Shown in pieces: positions 59,116 through 64,000 of a stretch of 64,000 nt of DNA (within the stretch, counting starts at the first letter, position 1; each line of letters begins with the position of its first letter). Source of the stretch: Humulus lupulus (Eukaryota > Streptophyta > Magnoliopsida > Rosales > Cannabaceae). The DNA lies in the NCBI RefSeq assembly GCF_963169125.1, contig NC_084794.1, positions 227,165,409 to 227,229,408 on the forward strand. Direction: 5' to 3'. Made by a program: the position numbers and the translations under genes. Under the pieces are notes generated by a model that had not been told where the DNA came from, searched no databases, and saw only the letters and a program-made list of their open reading frames with translations.

Positions 59116-59707
59116 TGTTATCCCAAAAATCATAAGTGAATGACATGGCAAGCATTAAATACACGTGGCTGACACCTAGTAGAATCTGTGCTCGACCATC
59201 GACCAGGAAGACATCCAGTGTCATGCGATCGGTGTCTTCATACGACCAGCCTGGTCGTACGCACATTATACGCGGAAAAGATCTTATGCAGTTATGATAG
59301 TATCCGAGATTATCTCCTATGATTTCCTAAGTATCCGACTATTTAGGAAATCATATCTGTAACAAATTAATGTAAATCCTCCTTGAGCCTATAAATAAAG
59401 GATGAGGGCTCAAGGGCAAGGGGGCTTCTTCTTCTTTTTTTTTCTTACTTTCAGATCAGGAGAAATTAGAGTTATTGTACTATTCATGAGAGGGGACTGA
59501 AACTCATTGAACCCTAGTTCTTTGATCACTCCTCTGAGTCTTACATCAATAATAATTCAAGTGGACGTAGGTTATTACAAGATTCTGTGGCCGAACCACT
59601 ATAAACCTTTGTGTTCTTTATTATTTCGTCATCACATTCTTTCCAACATGTTTGTCCACATCAAGCGTATTTGACTCCGTGTCAATTGGCCAAATTCAGG
59701 GTCAACA
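59116..59707 (+). repeat. 5' LTR of G4 (592 bp)
   Basis: tgttatcccaaaaatc...attcagggtcaaca. TATA box at 59390-59398 (CTATAAATA). A poly-T/C stretch lies near 59430-59445. Short LTR compared with the 2-kb Tekay LTRs. Confidence 0.8.
59390..59398 (+). promoter_or_regulatory. TATA box in G4 LTR
   Basis: CTATAAATA, 318 bp before the LTR end, in GC-moderate context. The RNA start would lie about 30 bp downstream. Confidence 0.6.
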
Positions 59708-59710
59708 TTC

Positions 59711-59728
59711 TGGTGCTTTCATTGAGAG
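59711..59728 (+). other. primer-binding site of G4
   Basis: TGGTGCTTTCATTGAGAG, three bases after the LTR end. Differs from the tRNA-Met-type PBS of the other elements, as is usual for Tat-type elements. Confidence 0.75.
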
Positions 59729-59755
59729 CTTGATACAGTATCGTTGAGGAGATCA

Positions 59756-62697
59756 ATGGCGAAAACTACCAAGAAAACTGGACAGGCGGCCAGCGCTGCA
59801 CCATCTAACCCGCCTCCTCCTCCTCCTCCTCCTCCAAACGTGGCTGAAGATGAGCCGCATTTGGAATTTGATGAGGAAGAAATGGATGACGCGACGATGA
59901 AGATTACCCTAGGGGCATTGCATGAGGAGCTGGCCAATCTAAGTGCCAGCCAGGAAAGTGTTGCCGAAATCATGATGCGACAGCAGCAAGAAATTGAGCG
60001 GCAGCGCCTGGAGCTGAGTGAAAGGCAGGCGGAGATGGACCGTCGACAGAGGGAGGCCATGGCAGCCCTCGAGGCAGCCTTACAATTGGCTAGGAATCAG
60101 GCTGCACTTGTCTCGCAGCCAGATCAACCTGCGTATGGGCCACCCCAGAAGGGCCCCAATCCTAGCCCACCTATCCAACCCTCGAGCCCACAAAGACCCG
60201 AGCAGCCACCGGCGCCTCAGGATGATGTCCCGCTAGGGGACCCTGAAGCAAAGCCTCCATCCCAAACTGGTCGCGGCAATCCCCCGCAGCAGAGGCAGAA
60301 TAGGACCGGGCAGCAGCCCCGCAGTCCTAGACGCCATAGGGGTGATGAGCCAAACCTTCCGAACAGAGGACAACATTCTCCTAGTAATAGGAGGAACTGA
60401 GAGTTAGGCTCTGCGGTCCGAGGCCCCCCACGGTATGATAATGCATGGGGACCTAACAACCAACGCAGACCACCCTCTAACGCTCGGGAGGTTCCAGCCC
60501 GAGAAGGCAATCGGGGGAATAGTCGATCCCACCATAGCCAATCAAGATTCAGAGATGGCCATGGTTATGAGGCCGACTCAGGCAGAGGGAATGCCGGTCG
60601 GAGAAATGAAGAAAGAGGTGGAGGCAGGAGCCAGCTACCTCAAGATGACCAGCCCGACAGACGGGATGCTGGAGGGCAGCCCAGACAAAATAACGTCTTC
60701 AACCAGTTCGAAGCTAGCGAGAAGCGGAGGAGAGATAAGGACTTGAGAGATGTACTCAACGATCGCCGCGAGTGGCACGGGGAGTACGTCCCCCCAGCAC
60801 TAGAGGCCACAGTGATTCCTAGCGCTGTGCAGGCCCAGATAGATGCCCTCAACCAGGCGGTACAGCAGCTGGTCGGGGGAAGAACATCTTACATCGACGA
60901 CGATAGGAGGAAAGGCACTCCTTCGTCCAAAGGATAGCTATGGCAGAAACTCCTAGCAAGTTTAAGATGCCTACGCTTCCGAACTTTGACGGGTACGGTG
61001 ACCCGGTATCTCACGTTAACAAATTTGAGATACAAATGGACATTCAGAAAGTGTCTGAAGACGCTCGGTGCAGGATCTTCCCTGCAACACTTTCTAATGC
61101 CACACAGGAGTGGTTTTTCAAATTCCCTCCTGCAAGTATAGTTTCCTGGGAAATGTTCGTGAAAGAATTTTACAGACAGTTCTATGCGGGTCGTGTGCAC
61201 CCGACTGAGGCAAATCAGATGGTCAAAATACGCCAGCAGGACGGAGAGCCACTGAAGGATTACGTCCAGCGCTTTATGCGAGCAGCGGCTGGGGCAAAAA
61301 CAGTGGGAGACGAAGGAAAAATGATGGCCATAACGGCAGGGGTTAAGCGTCGCACGCCTCTTTGGGAAAGCCTCAGAAAACATGGGGTTAGAACTACCCA
61401 AGAATTCTTAGAAAGAGCTGATAGCTACATTAAGCTCGAAGACGCCATCGCCAACGAAGGAAAGCCCCCAGGCAAGGACAAGGGGACTGCCGAGCCTGGA
61501 AAAGCCGCCAATGGGTCCAAGCCCAATGGCAACGGCAAAGGCAACAGGAACGGCAATGGCAACGACAAGAATGAGGGGAAATGGCCACACAATGAGCCTT
61601 CCACCTCCGACAATAAACGAGCCAAGGGCAACCGTTATGAACCCCGGTTCACTAACTATACTGCCCTAGTTGAATCTCGGGGAGAAGTTTATCAGGCCAC
61701 GAGTTCCAGCGTGCCTTATAAGAAGCCTGCCCCCATTCGAAAAGATATTTCGAGAAGAGACACCACCAAGTTCTGTCGTTATCATAACGACTACGGACAT
61801 GATACCAACGAATGCAACCAGCTGAAGGATGAGATCGAGTTCCTTATTAGACAAGGACACTTAAGAAGATATATACGGGCCTCGGGAAATTCCCAACGAG
61901 AAGCTCCAGGTGGCAATGAGCAAGTTCCCACACGCCAATGCTCGCCACCTTTGCAGCCTGACCCCGTGACTGGCACATTGTTAACCATCTGTGGAGGCCC
62001 GCACCTCGCGGGAAATAGCGGAAAGGCCAGAGAACGATATGCTCGGACTCTGCGCCATGACCAGGACATCGAGATGATGACTGTGGATGACTGCGTGTCG
62101 AAAAAGGTTCGATCAGAAGAAGGGGAAATAACTTTCTCCGATAGCGATGCCCAACATGTCCGGTTCCCACATTCCGATCCACTGGTCGTGGATATTCAGA
62201 TGGCCAACATGATGGTGAAGAGAGTGCTAGTTGATATAGGAAGTTCAGCGAACATCCTGTATAAGTCTTCGCTGGAACGCATGAAGTTGTCCGTTAAGGA
62301 CCTGGAGCCCTGCAACCAAACAATATACGGCTTCTCTAGTGAGGGACTCGCCCCAGCAGAGTCAATCAAACTACCAGTGACAGCAGGAACAGCGCCTGCT
62401 ACCAGGACATTACTCGCTACTTTCACAGTAGTCGATTGTCCCTCAACGTATAATGCAGTCATTGGAAGGCCTATACTGGTTGATCTACGGGCCGTCACCT
62501 CTATGTGGTACTTAGCCAATAAATTCCCGACAGACGCATGGGTAGGACGCGTGTTGGGAAACCAGAGGGAGGCCAGGGAGTGCTACAATGCCTCAGACAT
62601 GAAGGCGAAGAAAGGAACGCCAAAAAGCACTCCCTCTGATAGGTTGCAGATGGCAATTGATACACAAACCCAATCCGGTGATGAAGTCACCAAATAG
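59756..62697 (+). pseudogene. gag-pro: gag-protease of G4
   Basis: ATG at 59756 (MAKTTKKTGQAASAA), a Pro-rich start (9 Pro run near 59815), a coiled-coil Gln/Glu/Arg helix (59920-60110), then a Pro/Arg-rich linker. An in-frame TGA is at 60398-60400; the frame continues to a TAG at 60935-60937. A one-base deletion near 60920 moves it to the frame 60940-62697. There: KFKMPTLPNFDGYGDPVSH and SWEMFVKEFYRQFYAGRVHP of the gag core, the knuckle-like FCRYHNDYGHDTNECNQLKD (61772-61830), and protease D-I-G-S-S-A-N-I near 62236 (canonical Thr/Ser replaced by Ile). Stop TAG at 62695 replaces a sense codon, probably CAG. Confidence 0.9.
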
Positions 62698-64000
62698 GGT
62701 GTTGCCCAAAGTGAGGATAGAGATTTAGATCCTCGCTTTGGGGATTTTGAGGAAAATGTTGGACCCGTCGAGGACCTGGAAGAGGTCCAACTTGACGAGA
62801 AGGACCCGACCAGAGTCGTGAAGGTCGGGAAAAACTTAGAACCCACTACGAAACATGCACTGGTGGAGTTTTTGCGGAAGAACCAGGAATTCTTTGCCTG
62901 GTCGCACAAAGACATGGCTAGGATAGATCCTGCAGTCATAAGCCATGTCCTGAACAAAGACAAGAGTTTTCCGCCCGTGCAACAGAAAAGAAGGCTGCTC
63001 GATAAGGATCGGTCGAGAGCCTTAAAAGAAGAAGTTGAGAGATTAAAGGAGAATGGGTTCATCAGGGTGGCGTTTTATCCATCATGGGTCTCTAATCCAG
63101 TACTGGTTCCCAAGCCTAACGGCAAATGGTGAACCTGTGTGGATTTTACAGACCTCAATAAAGCCTGCCTAAAGGATTGCTTCCCACTCCCAAGGATCGA
63201 CCAGTTGGTTGATGCTACTGCAGGACACGAGATCCTCTCTTTCATGGATGCATACTCGGGCTACAATCAGATCAGCATGCATCCCCCTGACGAGGATCAC
63301 ACCAGCTTTCGGACCAATACGGGATTATACTGTTATAAAGTAATGCCCTTCGGACTGAAAAACGCAGATGCGACTTACCAGCGACTAGTTAACCACATGT
63401 TTAAAGAGTTTATCGGCGTAAACATGGAGGTATACGTGGACGACATGCTGGTAAAGTCGAAAAAGGCGGAAGGATATGTGAAGGATTTGCAAGAGTGTTT
63501 CGATGTATTGAACAAGTACCAGATGAAACTAAATCCTCTCAAATGTTCCTTTGGAGTTGGATCATGGAAGTTTTTGGGGTTCATTTTTAATTCAAGAGGA
63601 ATCGAGGCCAACCCCGATAAGATAAAAGCCCTGATCGACATGAAATTTCCAGAGAAGATTAAAGACGTACAAAGTTTAACTGGCAGGATTACAACCCTAA
63701 ATAGATTTATTTCAAAATCAACGGATAAGTGTGTCCCTTTCTTCAATCTACTTAGGGGCAGTAAGAAATTTGAATGGACAGGAGACTGTGAACAAGCTTT
63801 TCAGGCCTTGAAAGCCCATATGGCGCAGCCTCCTATTTTATCAAAACCTATCGAAGGAGAAACTTTGTTCATCTACCTGGCAATCACTGAAGTTGCTGCT
63901 AGTGCGGTACTAGTACGAGAGGAAGAAGGCATACAAAAGGCAGTTTACTATGTAAGCAAGAGGCTAATCGGAGCAGAACTGAGGTATCCTCCCATCAAGA
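62698..64000 (+). pseudogene. pol: reverse transcriptase and start of RNase H of G4
   Basis: Same frame as gag after the TAG. FAWSHKDMARIDP near 62900, SNPVLVPKPNGKW, then a TGA at 63130-63132 (CGA-to-TGA likely), CVDFTDLNKACLKDCFPLPR, SFMDAYSGYNQISMHP, VMPFGLKNADATYQRLVN and catalytic MEVYVDDMLVKSK at 63425-63460 (intact Y-V-D-D). Connection: SLTGRITTLNRFISKS. RNase H start near 63870 (FIYLAITEVAASAVLVREE; the usual first Asp position reads A-I-T). Open to the window edge. Confidence 0.93.

Larger units (their letters stand above)
59116..64000 (+). mobile_element. Ty3/gypsy retrotransposon, Tat/Retand type (element G4), cut by window edge
   Basis: Plus strand: 5' LTR 59116-59707, PBS 59711-59728, gag 59756-62697, protease within it, RT and the start of RNase H to the edge. 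It is the best preserved coding element of the window: about three stops and one single-base frameshift in 4.2 kb. It lies directly after the pararetrovirus, probably inserted in it; the right TSD is outside the window. Confidence 0.9.

Noticed and set aside
59719..60060. Ser-rich ORF on the minus strand
   Set aside because: Mirror of the Pro/Glu-rich gag N-terminus; composition explained by the sense frame.
60889..62519. Long antisense ORFs under G4 gag
   Set aside because: They are complements of a clear gag-protease frame and have no motifs.

Overview
The window is a block of nested plant transposable elements. I find no host protein-coding gene, functional rRNA gene or tRNA gene. The evidence for a plant, most likely a eudicot, is the set of element families: Ty3/gypsy elements of Tekay and Tat type, Ty1/copia elements including a SIRE/Maximus-type one, Cassandra-type TRIM LTRs carrying 5S-rRNA-like sequence, foldback MITEs, and a decayed caulimovirid-like endogenous pararetrovirus. 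Most internal boundaries could be set to the base, because LTRs end in TG...CA and short target-site duplications (TSDs) are preserved.

Layout, left part. 1-5995 is a minus-strand Tekay-type element cut by the window edge, with extra sequence between its primer-binding site (PBS) and its LTR. 6130-9230 holds a minus-strand copia remnant (gag and leader). 9628-13383 is a minus-strand SIRE/Maximus copia with TSD tgttt; its pol was deleted from the integrase into the 3' LTR. From about 13384 to 27340 lies a plus-strand Tekay-type element: a 5' LTR remnant ending at 15624, an unrecognised upstream ORF, gag, protease, RT, RNase H and integrase. It is split by two solo LTRs with exact TSDs (15941-18152, agagg; 21202-23314, ctatg), by a third insertion (24461-25904), and by a Cassandra LTR inside its truncated 3' LTR (26952-27324).

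Middle part. 27340-28442 looks like a copia LTR. 29450-35683 is a minus-strand copia whose gag-pol is split by a 3.3 kb insertion (30059-33387, TSD aggaa). That insertion has a gypsy LTR at one end and a Cassandra LTR at the other. A second LTR of the same copia family lies inverted at 36286-37144. Two related foldback MITEs follow (37385-37797 and 37880-38189).

Right part. About 6.1 kb of caulimovirid-like sequence, in the order movement protein, capsid zinc knuckle, protease, RT, RNase H and an unknown ORF, is spread over 38538-40954, 53915-54608 and 56155-59115. It is broken by a 13 kb minus-strand Tekay element (40955-53914, itself carrying a solo LTR with TSD ccgta) and by a solo LTR (54609-56154, TSD gccag). 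At the PBS/LTR junction of that Tekay element lies a Cassandra segment joined at the PBS, followed by a 432-bp tandem duplication. From 59116 to the right edge a plus-strand Tat-type element is comparatively well preserved (LTR, PBS, gag, protease, RT, start of RNase H).

Relative order follows from nesting: the copia and the pararetrovirus are hosts, the Tekay elements went into them, and solo LTRs and MITE-like pieces are later or local. Most stop codons can be read as C-to-T or G-to-A changes, as expected of methylated, silenced repeats. The most notable signals are the Cassandra/Tekay chimeras, the insertion bounded by unlike LTRs, and short repeated 'refrain' motifs (often GC-rich palindromes) found inside LTRs of unrelated families.
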